From the NCBI RefSeq assembly GCF_900186125.1, contig NZ_FYBQ01000003.1, positions 186,001-250,000 of the forward strand: a stretch of DNA of 64,000 nt, given 5' to 3'. The notes below the pieces were generated by a model. The model had not been told where the DNA came from. It saw only the letters and a program-made list of their open reading frames with translations, and did no database searches. Numbering within the stretch: position 1 is the first letter of the stretch; every line of letters begins with the position of its first letter. A program made the position numbers and the translations under genes. Source of the stretch: Listeria goaensis. GTDB lineage: Bacteria > Bacillota > Bacilli > Lactobacillales > Listeriaceae. Of this stretch, positions 26,062 to 34,619 are shown piece by piece.

Positions 26062-26739
26062 TTAACTATAATAGTAATAATTATTCTTGTTGCTTTTCAC
26101 ATAATTTAAGACCGATCCAATAATTGATACTTGGGTGTTTTTAAGCTGTTGTACCGCCAATTTCGCATGTTCTTTAAGCGTTTTGTCACTACGAAGAACA
26201 AGAATTGCGCCATCTACATAAGGGGTTAAAACTAACGCGTCCGATGAAGCTAAAATTGGAGGTGTATCAATAATAATTTGATCGAATTCCTCAGCAAAAC
26301 TTGCTAATAATTGCCCCATTTTTTTAGAAGCTAGTAATTCATTTGGGTTCGGCGGTATCGTTCCGCTCGTTAAAATCATTAAATTTTCAATTTCAGTTTC
26401 ATGAAAAACATTCTCTGGCTGGATTTCGTTATCCGTTAACAAGTCCGATAAGCCAATATTAAATCTAATTCCAAACGTTTTATGTCCCGTTGGTTTCCGC
26501 ATATCTGCATCAATTAAAAGCGTTTTACTTCCTTGCTTCGCATAACAAATAGCTAGGTTAGCAGATATGGTAGATTTTCCACTTTCAGGCTCAGGAGAAG
26601 TAACTAAAATCGACTTATATTCTTTATCTACAGATGAAAAATGAATACCCGTACGAAGAGTTTTAAATTGTTCCGTAATCGGCGAATTAGGATTTGTTTC
26701 AACAATCAATTTTCTTCTGTTCATTTGATTATTGTGCAT
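26062..26739 (-). CDS. BY-kinase CpsD/CapB
   Basis: A 225-residue bacterial tyrosine kinase. Walker A at about 49-57 (SPEPESGKS), Walker A' LLIDADMRKP and Walker B QIIIDTPP are present. The C-terminus has a cluster of four consecutive tyrosines (221-224), the autophosphorylation site. It needs the CpsC membrane protein as activator and controls polymer length or assembly. No cognate CpsB-type phosphatase is in this window. Confidence 0.92.
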   Translation of the reverse strand: MHNNQMNRRKLIVETNPNSPITEQFKTLRTGIHFSSVDKEYKSILVTSPEPESGKSTISANLAICYAKQGSKTLLIDADMRKPTGHKTFGIRFNIGLSDLLTDNEIQPENVFHETEIENLMILTSGTIPPNPNELLASKKMGQLLASFAEEFDQIIIDTPPILASSDALVLTPYVDGAILVLRSDKTLKEHAKLAVQQLKNTQVSIIGSVLNYVKSNKNNYYYYS

Positions 26740-26745
26740 CAGACA

Positions 26746-27474
26746 TTATCCTTTCCTCTTGCGTCTATTTCTAGTATTGCTTCGTTCTCGTAAATCTTCT
26801 TCTTTCATTTCAGTGATAACAGTTAAAACTGAAAGCTCCAAAATTTGCTCTACATCTTCAGTTGTTTTAATAGAACGATCAAAGAGATTGCGGACAAACA
26901 TAATAATGACACCAATAATCATTCCAACAGCAGCTGAAATAGCAATTAATAAACTCTTATGCGGTTTTATAGGAGCAGCGTCTGAATCGTAAACGGCAGG
27001 TGACAAAATATAAGTATTGTCAATATTCATTATTTCAGGGATTTCCTTATTGACAATTTGAACTGTCGCATTTGCAATTTTGACGTTATCTTTTGCATTT
27101 TCTCCTTCGACATTAATTTGAATAACTTGTGACTCCGCCGTGCTGTTAACTGTAATCATTTGTTCCAATTTTTTTTCCGAATATTTTCCGTCCATTTTTT
27201 GAGAAACCTCTGATAAAATACGTGGACTCGTTATAATCGAGGCATACGTATTTACAAGTTGCAAGTTTGCCTGAACGTCTTTCGACTCTACAAGTGAGTT
27301 TTCCGGAACTGATTGATTAATTAATATTTCTGTTTCGCTCTTATAGACTGGGATTGCTAAAAAGTAAAGGTAGCCTGTCATCAAAAGTGTGCATACGCAA
27401 GTACTAATAAAAATTTGCCACTTATTTTTTTTCAAAAGGTCCCATAGCTGCTTTAGGCTTAATGTATCTTCCAT
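26746..27474 (-). CDS. Wzz/CpsC chain-length and kinase-activating protein
   Basis: A 242-residue membrane protein with two helices (about 19-40 and 175-195) around an extracellular domain (PVYKSETEILINQS near the start). The proline-rich segment SDAAPIKPHKSLL before the second helix is typical of this family. The basic C-terminal tail faces the cytoplasm and should activate the CpsD kinase encoded 6 bases downstream. Confidence 0.9.
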   Translation of the reverse strand: MEDTLSLKQLWDLLKKNKWQIFISTCVCTLLMTGYLYFLAIPVYKSETEILINQSVPENSLVESKDVQANLQLVNTYASIITSPRILSEVSQKMDGKYSEKKLEQMITVNSTAESQVIQINVEGENAKDNVKIANATVQIVNKEIPEIMNIDNTYILSPAVYDSDAAPIKPHKSLLIAISAAVGMIIGVIIMFVRNLFDRSIKTTEDVEQILELSVLTVITEMKEEDLRERSNTRNRRKRKG

Positions 27475-27489
27475 TGTTTCCTCCTGTCT

Positions 27490-28776
27490 TTATTCAACAA
27501 TTGAAACTAACTTTTTATTATCCCTTTTCATCTTATATAAGCTTCCCATGTTATAAACCCTTGCATCAGCCATCTCTGAAATGATGTTTTTCGTATCAAA
27601 AATATTTTTCTGATTCATTCCGTCAAGCTGTTCAGCTACTATCATTCTAAACTCACTATGATCGGCTAAAACAAGCATTAAATCAGCTCCTGAAATAGCT
27701 TCCTCAAAGTTTGGTTCAATCCACGGCTTATGCACATGTGGATCAAAAATAGTCATTTCAAAATCGGTTTCATCTTTTAATAATTGAACAATTTCAATAG
27801 CTGGACTTTCACGAATATCGTCCACATCACCTTTATAAGTGACTCCACATACGACTATTTTTCGACCGTCAATTAAGTTCATAAACTCTTTCACTTTTTC
27901 TAAAATAAAGTGCGGCATCTGATTATTAATTTCGCGCGCCTTTTGAATAAGTGGTGTGTTTTCAGGTGTTGCCGCTACAATAAAGTATGGATCCACCGCT
28001 AAGCAATGCCCTCCGACGCCTGGACCTGGTGAATGTAGATTAACACGCGGGTGCTTATTCGCCATTTGAATAACTTCAAGCGCATCTATTTGAAGTGCAT
28101 CACCAATTTTTGCAAGTTCATTAGCAAGAGCAATATTTACATCACGATACGTGTTTTCCATGAGTTTCGAGAGCTCCGCAGCACCTGCTGTAGCCTCGAT
28201 AAGTTCCCCTTGAACAAACAAACCATACACGTGTTTTCCTGCTTCTATGCAAGCAGGTGTAAGCCCACCAATAATACGATTGTTATATACCAATTCATGA
28301 ATAATTTTCCCTGGTAAAACGCGTTCTGGGCAGTGAACTAAAAACACATCTGCACCAACAATGAATCCAGCCTCCTCTAGCATCGGCTTTACTACATCTT
28401 CTGTCGTACGCGGGGCAATTGTAGATTCTAAAATAACCACATTTCCTTTTTCAAGAAAAGGAAGAATATTATTTACCGCGTCTTTCACATGTGTTAAATC
28501 ACAAGAAAGATATTCATCAGGAATATTCGGTGTTGGAACTGAAATGATGAAAACATCTGCTGCCTCTGGTTCCAGCTTAGCCTTAAAACGCTTGGATAAT
28601 AATGCCTTATCTAGCTCTTCTTGAAGCCCTGGTTCTTCAAGGTGAAGACGCCCTTCATTTAACATATCTACAGCTTCTTTTTTAACATCTACTCCAACCA
28701 CTTCTTGTCCGTGATTAGCAAACATTATCGCGGTGGGCAAACCAATATAGCCAAGACCAATTACTGCGATTTTCAA
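27490..28776 (-). CDS. wecC: UDP-N-acetyl-D-mannosamine dehydrogenase-like (nucleotide sugar dehydrogenase)
   Basis: A 428-residue UDP-sugar 6-dehydrogenase. NAD-binding GLGYIGLP at 7-14, HCPERVLPGKI, the Lys/Asn block LSKLMENTYRDVNIALANE and catalytic Cys near 256 in GPGVGGHCLAVDPYF. The PERVLPGK and VDPYF wording is closer to WecC-type than to UDP-glucose dehydrogenase, so the product is probably UDP-ManNAcA. A UDP-GlcNAc 2-epimerase must be encoded elsewhere. It appears to be the first gene of the polysaccharide operon. Confidence 0.85.
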   Translation of the reverse strand: MKIAVIGLGYIGLPTAIMFANHGQEVVGVDVKKEAVDMLNEGRLHLEEPGLQEELDKALLSKRFKAKLEPEAADVFIISVPTPNIPDEYLSCDLTHVKDAVNNILPFLEKGNVVILESTIAPRTTEDVVKPMLEEAGFIVGADVFLVHCPERVLPGKIIHELVYNNRIIGGLTPACIEAGKHVYGLFVQGELIEATAGAAELSKLMENTYRDVNIALANELAKIGDALQIDALEVIQMANKHPRVNLHSPGPGVGGHCLAVDPYFIVAATPENTPLIQKAREINNQMPHFILEKVKEFMNLIDGRKIVVCGVTYKGDVDDIRESPAIEIVQLLKDETDFEMTIFDPHVHKPWIEPNFEEAISGADLMLVLADHSEFRMIVAEQLDGMNQKNIFDTKNIISEMADARVYNMGSLYKMKRDNKKLVSIVE

Positions 28777-28802
28777 ACGATCATCTCCTCATAGATTTAA
28801 TC

Positions 28803-29300
28803 TCATTTGTTGTCTGGAATGGAAATTTCCCAAGTTGCAAGTACTTTAGGCTTTTCTTTGCCAAAAGTAACTGGTTTATAGGATAAATCGCCTGATTTCA
28901 CACTTTTTGGCAATTCAAAATTTATTGCACCACTAACAGATTTATTCGCTTCGATATCTGTTCCGATATTATTTGCATCAGGAATAACTGTGTAAGTTTT
29001 ATCGCCGTCTTTTATAATAAATTCGCTACCACCAACACCCCACGGCGTAGCATTTTCATTTTTAAAGTTCATATTGATTTGAACAATATTTTTATCGCCC
29101 TTACCGTTCTCTGTTGTTTCAATACTTTCAATTTTCATTTCTACATTATCTACTGTTTTCACTGGATAAGTTGCAGAAGCTTTCTTTTCCACTGACTCTT
29201 GTTTGTTATTTTCCTTACCTTCATCTTTTGCAGGTGCACTACAAGCTACCAAAGATAACGCACATGTGCCTGATAAAACTGCTAGTAAAACTTTTTTCAT
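28803..29300 (-). CDS. DUF4352-type lipoprotein
   Basis: A 165-residue secreted lipoprotein with lipobox cysteine C20 (LVACSAP), a low-complexity KE-rich linker (about 25-45) and an immunoglobulin-like DUF4352/telomeric-repeat-binding-factor-2-like domain containing NMNFKNENATPWGVGG. It lies 26 bases upstream of wecC on the same strand and may share its transcript. Function unknown; the extracellular domain suggests binding to surface or polymer. Confidence 0.78.
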   Translation of the reverse strand: MKKVLLAVLSGTCALSLVACSAPAKDEGKENNKQESVEKKASATYPVKTVDNVEMKIESIETTENGKGDKNIVQINMNFKNENATPWGVGGSEFIIKDGDKTYTVIPDANNIGTDIEANKSVSGAINFELPKSVKSGDLSYKPVTFGKEKPKVLATWEISIPDNK

Positions 29301-29505
29301 AGTTTAAATTAACTCCTTCAATTCTAAATTATTTCCTAAAACGAGTGATGAAAACTTCATCATCCAAATACTCTAGTGACTTGTAGAATCCATCAAAAAT
29401 TTTGATAGATTGTTTGCAAGCGGCAACTATTTGATTAGTAGCCCACTTGCACAAAACATTTAAAACTCATAACTAAAATAAAAAAACTGCTTACGCAACT
29501 GCATT

Positions 29506-30228
29506 CTACTGTTCTTTTTCCAACCACTTTTGTAAAACCTTTGGGTTGTAAATCGCTTTTTCGGAGTTCGCATATCTCTCTAAATAAACAATGTAAATTT
29601 TGTCTACAAAGTCTACTATCCCTTCCTCTTTTAAAAGGCTTTCCATTTTCTTTAAAGAACTGGGACTTAGACCTGCGTATTCCGAAATGAATTTTTTGCT
29701 AAAATACTTTGGAAGAATATAAGCATCATCTTGCTTAACACCAAATTTTGAAGCTAATTCAAAAAAAGTAGCTGAAAGTCTTGAAAAGCTATTTTCGTTC
29801 ATTAATAGATATCGATTCGTTAAAACATTATTCTGCTTTTGCATTTCTAATGCTAGGAAGAGCCAACCTTCTTGATGACTTAACAATTCCAGTAGTACTT
29901 CAGACTTTTGAAAGACAATTACCTCACAATCTATAATTGGTCGATAATTATCGACGTAATCCCCTTGCAAAATAATAGTATCCAACCCAATAAACTCATT
30001 TGTCTGCTGTAAACTAATGGGGAAATCCTGATGTTGTGAAACTATAATCCCTGATGTTAAAAAATAAATTTCATTGCTCTTTATTGGATTAATCACATGG
30101 TTCTTCTTCATTTTCCGATATTCATGTTTCACTTGTGGAGATTGAATGAGCAATTTCATCAAATTTTGTTGATTAAAATTTGATTCTACAGCATCATTGG
30201 AGTACAGTTCTTTAATCTCAGTAAGCAT
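29506..30228 (-). CDS. Crp/Fnr (PrfA-like) transcriptional regulator, copy 1
   Basis: A 240-residue protein of the Crp/Fnr family: an N-terminal cyclic-nucleotide-binding-like beta-roll (about 30-130), a long dimer helix and a C-terminal winged HTH (SKKFISEYAGLSPSSLKKME). The cAMP-binding glycine/glutamate/arginine cassette is missing, as in PrfA. It is about half identical to the protein at 33697-34377, with shared RYLLMNE/QENSFSRL and SEYAGLSPSS blocks. The start MLTEIKELYS at 30228 has a GGAGGGTGAG ribosome site. Targets unknown. Confidence 0.85.
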   Translation of the reverse strand: MLTEIKELYSNDAVESNFNQQNLMKLLIQSPQVKHEYRKMKKNHVINPIKSNEIYFLTSGIIVSQHQDFPISLQQTNEFIGLDTIILQGDYVDNYRPIIDCEVIVFQKSEVLLELLSHQEGWLFLALEMQKQNNVLTNRYLLMNENSFSRLSATFFELASKFGVKQDDAYILPKYFSKKFISEYAGLSPSSLKKMESLLKEEGIVDFVDKIYIVYLERYANSEKAIYNPKVLQKWLEKEQ

Positions 30229-30792
30229 TTTTCTCACCCTCCTAACCAGAACGCTTTTCAGAATTTTCGTTTTTTTCAGTAACTTGAACGTTATCATCTA
30301 TTAGTGAAAGTGCTTTAATCGACATGTTCTTACTTTAACAAAGCTACCTAAATGAAAATCGTACAACTCAAATCCTTTCTGAATTAACATACTCAAAACT
30401 AAGCTAATACTTTTCCTAAAATCGAGTACTTCTTTTAGCAATTCTTAATTCACTAATTATCATATCAGTTTAAAATCAGAAAAAAAGCTATTTTTATCGA
30501 TTAACCTTTGTTTTTTGTGTATTTTCTGTTACAAGTTTTCTTATCTACTAATTACTAAAAAGCAATATTTATATTGAAAATCATCTGCTAAAAACCGCTT
30601 CTAATTGTTTTTTCAACCTTGATCTTTCGGCGTATTTTCTTGCTTTGCACGGAAAATTGTGCCTTTTTATTTTTTTCGTAAAATCCTCTACGAATAATCC
30701 GGTTTTTGATTATTCGAAATTTCTTGAGTTCACAAATTCGTTACAAATGTCCATAATTACATCGGATGTGTATATAAAGCAAATTACAGATA
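30229..30792. other. Long intergenic region with regulator promoter
   Basis: 564 very AT-rich bases between the terminator of the adhesin gene and the copy 1 regulator. The only feature recognised is the two-block promoter element of the regulator (listed separately), which would give a leader of about 220 bases. No coding region with a ribosome site and no known RNA family seen. Confidence 0.5.
30449..30532 (-). promoter_or_regulatory. Two-block promoter element of regulator copy 1
   Basis: Block A (30449-30468, read on the minus strand) contains an extended -10 TGATATGAT. Block B (30511-30532) contains GTAACAGAAAATACACAAAA. Both recur upstream of the paralogous regulator with the same 42-base spacing. 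No acceptable -35 hexamer is present, so activation by a bound protein at block B is likely. Confidence 0.65.
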
Positions 30793-30828
30793 AAAAGAAG
30801 CATAAATCCTGTACAATTTATGCTTCTC
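30793..30828 (-). terminator. Terminator of the adhesin gene
   Basis: A 12-bp perfect stem AGAAGCATAAAT/ATTTATGCTTCT with TTTTT on the minus strand, 10 bases after the adhesin stop codon. Confidence 0.9.
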
Positions 30829-30838
30829 TTACTAATTT

Positions 30839-33619
30839 TTATTCTACTTCCACATCATTTTGTACGATTATTTCCCCCATCAAACCGTAACCTATAATAG
30901 TAACTTGGTCATCTGTACTTAGAATCTTATCTTTCGCATAATATCTCCAGTTAGAATCATCCATGACACCAATTTTACTATATGTTTTGTCGCCAACTTT
31001 GAGTGCAACATATTTTACATCTCCAGTAAATTTCCCCTTCACATAGCTATCAATTTTTAGTGTAAAAGCATCTGGAGTAATCGTTGTTTCTTTTCTTGGT
31101 TCTTGTAAAACATTGATTCTTTCCTCATCAACGAGCGCCCCCGCCGCATTATATGCTCTTATAACAACAGTATCATTTGGGCTTGTAATTTTGTCTTTTG
31201 CATAGTATTGCCAGTTTATGCTATCAATTACTCCCACTTTTGCATATTCCATATTGTTCACAACAAGCGAAATATATTTAACTCCTCCTGTGAAAGTTCC
31301 CCTAATATAGGAATCTGTTATCATAATGTAATCACTAGAATCTGCTGTGATTGTCCCTTGAATGCTACCGGGACCGTTTATTAAAACAGCTGTCCTGTAA
31401 ATTAATTTCCCTTCTGGATTATAGCCGAGTACCTCCACATTATCAGTGAGACTTGTAATTTTGTCTTTTGCATAATATTGGAAAGTATCTTCTCCGACTA
31501 CACCTACCGCTGGATAAACCATTCCATTAACAACAAGCGCCACTTTTGCGATTGAACCTTCGTAAGTACCCGCTACATAATTGCTCACTCCAACAATAAA
31601 TGCATCAGCTGAAACAGAGCCCCTTAATAAATCGCCATCTTTAAGCTCTACTTTTGCACGAGATAACTCTTTGCCTGACTCATCTACTGCCACAAGGTAT
31701 ACTTCTTGTGACAAACTTGTAATTTCATGTTCGACCAAGTATTCAAAACTTCCTTCAGCTGAAATGGCTTTGTAGTCTGTACCATCAACTTGAAGATACA
31801 CTTTCGCTACATCACCACTAACTGTGGATTTAATAGCCTCATCATAACCAATATAGAAAGGATCTGTAATGGTTATCGTCCCTTCTGTTTCTTTCGTTAC
31901 TGTTGTAGATGCAGAAGATGTAAGCCAGTCAACCATAGCGGTTACCGTAACAACAACGCCTACTTTTTGCGCTGGAATAGTTAAACTATATTGTCCATCC
32001 GCATTAACTGTTCCTGTAGCAATTACTTCCGCGCCTACTTTTGCTTCAATAGTTGCATTTGGTTCTGCTGTTCCAGAAACAACTGTAGATTTATTTGTCA
32101 CATCATCAATGGTTGTTTCTGCTAACACTCTACCTTGCTGAACATTTGTTGAAGCACTAGATGTTTTACCTTTTGCCACAGCCTCTACTGTAACTTCAGT
32201 TCCAATAACTTGTCTAGGAATTACAAGATTATATTTTCCTTCTGAGTCAGAGTTTCCTGTTCCAATTACTTCACCGTTTACTCTAATTTCAATAGTTGCA
32301 TTTGGCTCTGCTGTGCCTGATATATTTGTAGAATCCGTTGTCAGTCTGTCAATAGTCGTTGCTGCGATATTTGTTAAAGCATAACTACCACCACTAATTT
32401 TAGCGGTTGTCTTACTGACAAATTGCGCCTTGAAGTCCGAGCTGTTCGAAGTCAAATTCTTCTGGTTAAGATTACTTCGATCCCATCCAGACAAATCAAA
32501 AGTTGCTGTTTTAAAATCATAGTAATTATGAGTCGGTTTTGCACTATTAATTAATCCCGCATCCCAAGTTGATAATCCGTTATCGGAATTAATGTTGATA
32601 TTTGTCGAACTTCTAGAATAGTTGGCAAAAACAGACCCTACAGCATTTGTATTTGTGATTAGAAAGTTAGAACCATTCTCAAATACTAATTTACCACTTG
32701 TTTGTACGGTCCCTTGCCTACCCGGAGAGGTTACAACAAAGTCTGCACCTGTCTGTACAGTTAAGTTTCCATTTGTAAGTGAAATTCCTTCTTCAGTTAA
32801 TTCCCCTGATGTAGCCTGAAATTTACCACCTGTTACAACCGTCATTTCGGCATTTGACCATGCTGTATAAATCGCTTGTTCATCTGTGGATTTTAATACC
32901 ATGTTTCCAGCAACGATGATTTTTGTATCGCTGTCATGTCCGTAAAGCGAAATATCTTTTGAAGTCACTTTAAAATCAGAATTTGCCTCTTGATTTACGC
33001 TATCGTATACTCGTAATGCTGGAGAACTCGTTTGGGAAGTGAAATTAACAGTCGCTCCTGATTTAACAAGAAGTTTATCCCCTTGATATACTTCTTCCCT
33101 CGTAGAATTTGCCGTAATTTTCCCCTCCAAAATGGTTGTTCCATGCGCATTATAAATAAATTGCGCCCCTGAAGAGTTGACGTCTTTATACGTCACAGTT
33201 ACTTCAGAACTTTCGGACCAAAATAGCGGATAGATGTTTTGATTTGTAATCGTTATCCCTTCAACACGATTCAGTAATTTAGTTTTGGAAATTCCAATTC
33301 GGTAGTTGTTCATGTCGATCGTATGCCCGTCACCATACAAATTCTTTTGTGAAGAAAAGTTAAAGCTTGAAGTTACTTTAATATCTGCTGTAAGCTTGAT
33401 ATTTGTAACATTTGCATCTAGTAGCGCTGCTCTTAATTCCCCAAATGTCGCTACCTCAGTTGCATCAGCCGGTATTGCTGTCAATGCCACTCTATTCGCT
33501 ACTGCTTCATCAGCAAACGCTGAAACAGGCGAAAAAGCAATTAACGAGCTCCCAATTAACACCGTCGCTAAAACAATTTTCCCACTTCTTTTTAAAAATC
33601 CCTTTACTACCATTAACAT
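30839..33619 (-). CDS. Secreted multidomain adhesin-like protein
   Basis: A 926-residue protein with a signal peptide (cleavage near AFADEA, about 37). The N-terminal half (about 50-410) is Asn/Thr/Ser-rich with strand periodicity like pectate-lyase-type adhesive domains. Two bacterial Ig-like repeats follow (about 425-500 and 505-580), each with SGTAEPNATIE. Then four about 80-residue repeats close the protein, each containing a variant of WQYYAKDKITS. There is no LPXTG, WxL, GW or SLH anchor, so it is secreted or held non-covalently. Ribosome site GGAGGG. Probably co-transcribed with the upstream regulator (77-base gap). Confidence 0.85.
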   Translation of the reverse strand: MLMVVKGFLKRSGKIVLATVLIGSSLIAFSPVSAFADEAVANRVALTAIPADATEVATFGELRAALLDANVTNIKLTADIKVTSSFNFSSQKNLYGDGHTIDMNNYRIGISKTKLLNRVEGITITNQNIYPLFWSESSEVTVTYKDVNSSGAQFIYNAHGTTILEGKITANSTREEVYQGDKLLVKSGATVNFTSQTSSPALRVYDSVNQEANSDFKVTSKDISLYGHDSDTKIIVAGNMVLKSTDEQAIYTAWSNAEMTVVTGGKFQATSGELTEEGISLTNGNLTVQTGADFVVTSPGRQGTVQTSGKLVFENGSNFLITNTNAVGSVFANYSRSSTNININSDNGLSTWDAGLINSAKPTHNYYDFKTATFDLSGWDRSNLNQKNLTSNSSDFKAQFVSKTTAKISGGSYALTNIAATTIDRLTTDSTNISGTAEPNATIEIRVNGEVIGTGNSDSEGKYNLVIPRQVIGTEVTVEAVAKGKTSSASTNVQQGRVLAETTIDDVTNKSTVVSGTAEPNATIEAKVGAEVIATGTVNADGQYSLTIPAQKVGVVVTVTAMVDWLTSSASTTVTKETEGTITITDPFYIGYDEAIKSTVSGDVAKVYLQVDGTDYKAISAEGSFEYLVEHEITSLSQEVYLVAVDESGKELSRAKVELKDGDLLRGSVSADAFIVGVSNYVAGTYEGSIAKVALVVNGMVYPAVGVVGEDTFQYYAKDKITSLTDNVEVLGYNPEGKLIYRTAVLINGPGSIQGTITADSSDYIMITDSYIRGTFTGGVKYISLVVNNMEYAKVGVIDSINWQYYAKDKITSPNDTVVIRAYNAAGALVDEERINVLQEPRKETTITPDAFTLKIDSYVKGKFTGDVKYVALKVGDKTYSKIGVMDDSNWRYYAKDKILSTDDQVTIIGYGLMGEIIVQNDVEVE

Positions 33620-33696
33620 TTTTCCTCCCTATTTTTTATTTCTGATTGACTCAACTCGAATCAATCAATTTGCTTACATCAGCCATTTATATCCCC

Positions 33697-34377
33697 CTAA
33701 GAAAACACATTTTTTGAGCAGTATTTTTCTAAGTTGACAATATAAAATTTGTCTGCAATTTCAATAAATCCCTCTGATTTCAAACTAACTTCTACATTTT
33801 TGACTGAACTAGGGCTGAGGCCAGCATATTCTGCAATAAATTTTTTATTAAATTGTTTTGGTAGTATGTAGGTTTCATCTTGCTTTGTTCCAAATCTTGA
33901 AGCCAAATCAAAAAAGGTTGCTTTTAACCTTGAAAAACTATCTTCCTGCATTAGTAAATACCGATTCGTTAGAAACTTAATTTGTTTCTGCATTTCTACT
34001 GCTAAAAATAACCAACCTTCCTGATGGCTAAACAATTCCATCAAAACTTCTCCAACTTGAAAAACGATAACTTCACAATCTACAATTGCCCTGTATTCAC
34101 TTATACCGTCCTCTTGTAAAATGATTCTCTCTAACCCAACAAATTCACTAGCTTTTCTAATATTAATGGGAAAATCTGTTTTTGTTAAAACCATTATGCC
34201 TGACGATAAAAAATACACTTCGTTGTTTGCAATCGGATTGACTATATTTCTTTTTCTGAGCTTCCGATACTCGCAACTAACTCGCGGTGAATGAATAAGC
34301 AATTCAATCAAGTTTTCATGACTAAACTCCAACTCTACAGTTTCATTAGAATAAAACTCCTTTATCTCTGAAGACAT
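33697..34377 (-). CDS. Crp/Fnr (PrfA-like) transcriptional regulator, copy 2
   Basis: A 226-residue paralog of the copy 1 regulator, with the same layout: cNMP-like beta-roll, long helix, winged HTH (NKKFIAEYAGLSPSSVKNVE). Cyclic-nucleotide contact residues are not conserved. I take MSSEIKEFYS (34377) as start, aligned with copy 1; the frame is open further upstream. It lies immediately upstream of the adhesin gene on the same strand and probably controls it and itself. Confidence 0.85.
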   Translation of the reverse strand: MSSEIKEFYSNETVELEFSHENLIELLIHSPRVSCEYRKLRKRNIVNPIANNEVYFLSSGIMVLTKTDFPINIRKASEFVGLERIILQEDGISEYRAIVDCEVIVFQVGEVLMELFSHQEGWLFLAVEMQKQIKFLTNRYLLMQEDSFSRLKATFFDLASRFGTKQDETYILPKQFNKKFIAEYAGLSPSSVKNVEVSLKSEGFIEIADKFYIVNLEKYCSKNVFS

Positions 34378-34480
34378 ATGCCCCGTTCCTTCCTTTGGTG
34401 TATTTTTTTGACTTTTTCCCTTCTTTCCATCTTCTTTTTTTATATAGAAAAAGTCAATATATGCTGCAAACAAGCCTATT

Positions 34481-34564
34481 TTCACTTAATATCATATCAG
34501 GTTGCGACTGAAAAAGTGGTCAATTTTGTAACTTTTTATTCTTTTTTTGTGTACTTTCTGTTAC
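34481..34564 (-). promoter_or_regulatory. Two-block promoter element of regulator copy 2
   Basis: Block A (34481-34500) and block B (34543-34564, GTAACAGAAAGTACACAAAA) repeat the element before copy 1, with 21 of 22 bases identical in block B, one single-base indel in block A, and identical spacing. The intervening 42 bases are not conserved. Confidence 0.65.
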
Positions 34565-34580
34565 GAAAACCCGAAAGAAA

Positions 34581-34610
34581 CAAAAAAACCCCACTTTCAA
34601 GGTGAGGTTA
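34581..34610 (-). terminator. Terminator of the 34.6-36.1 kb gene pair
   Basis: An 8-bp stem AACCTCAC/GTGGGGTT (one G-U) with loop CTTGAAA, followed on the minus strand by seven T. Ten bases after the stop codon. Confidence 0.8.
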
Positions 34611-34619
34611 GACTCCTTT

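Noticed and set aside
29461-29520. Possible terminator after the copy 1 regulator
   Set aside because: TGCAGTTGCGTAAGCAG followed by T-run looks suggestive, but no consistent stem longer than four pairs could be drawn.
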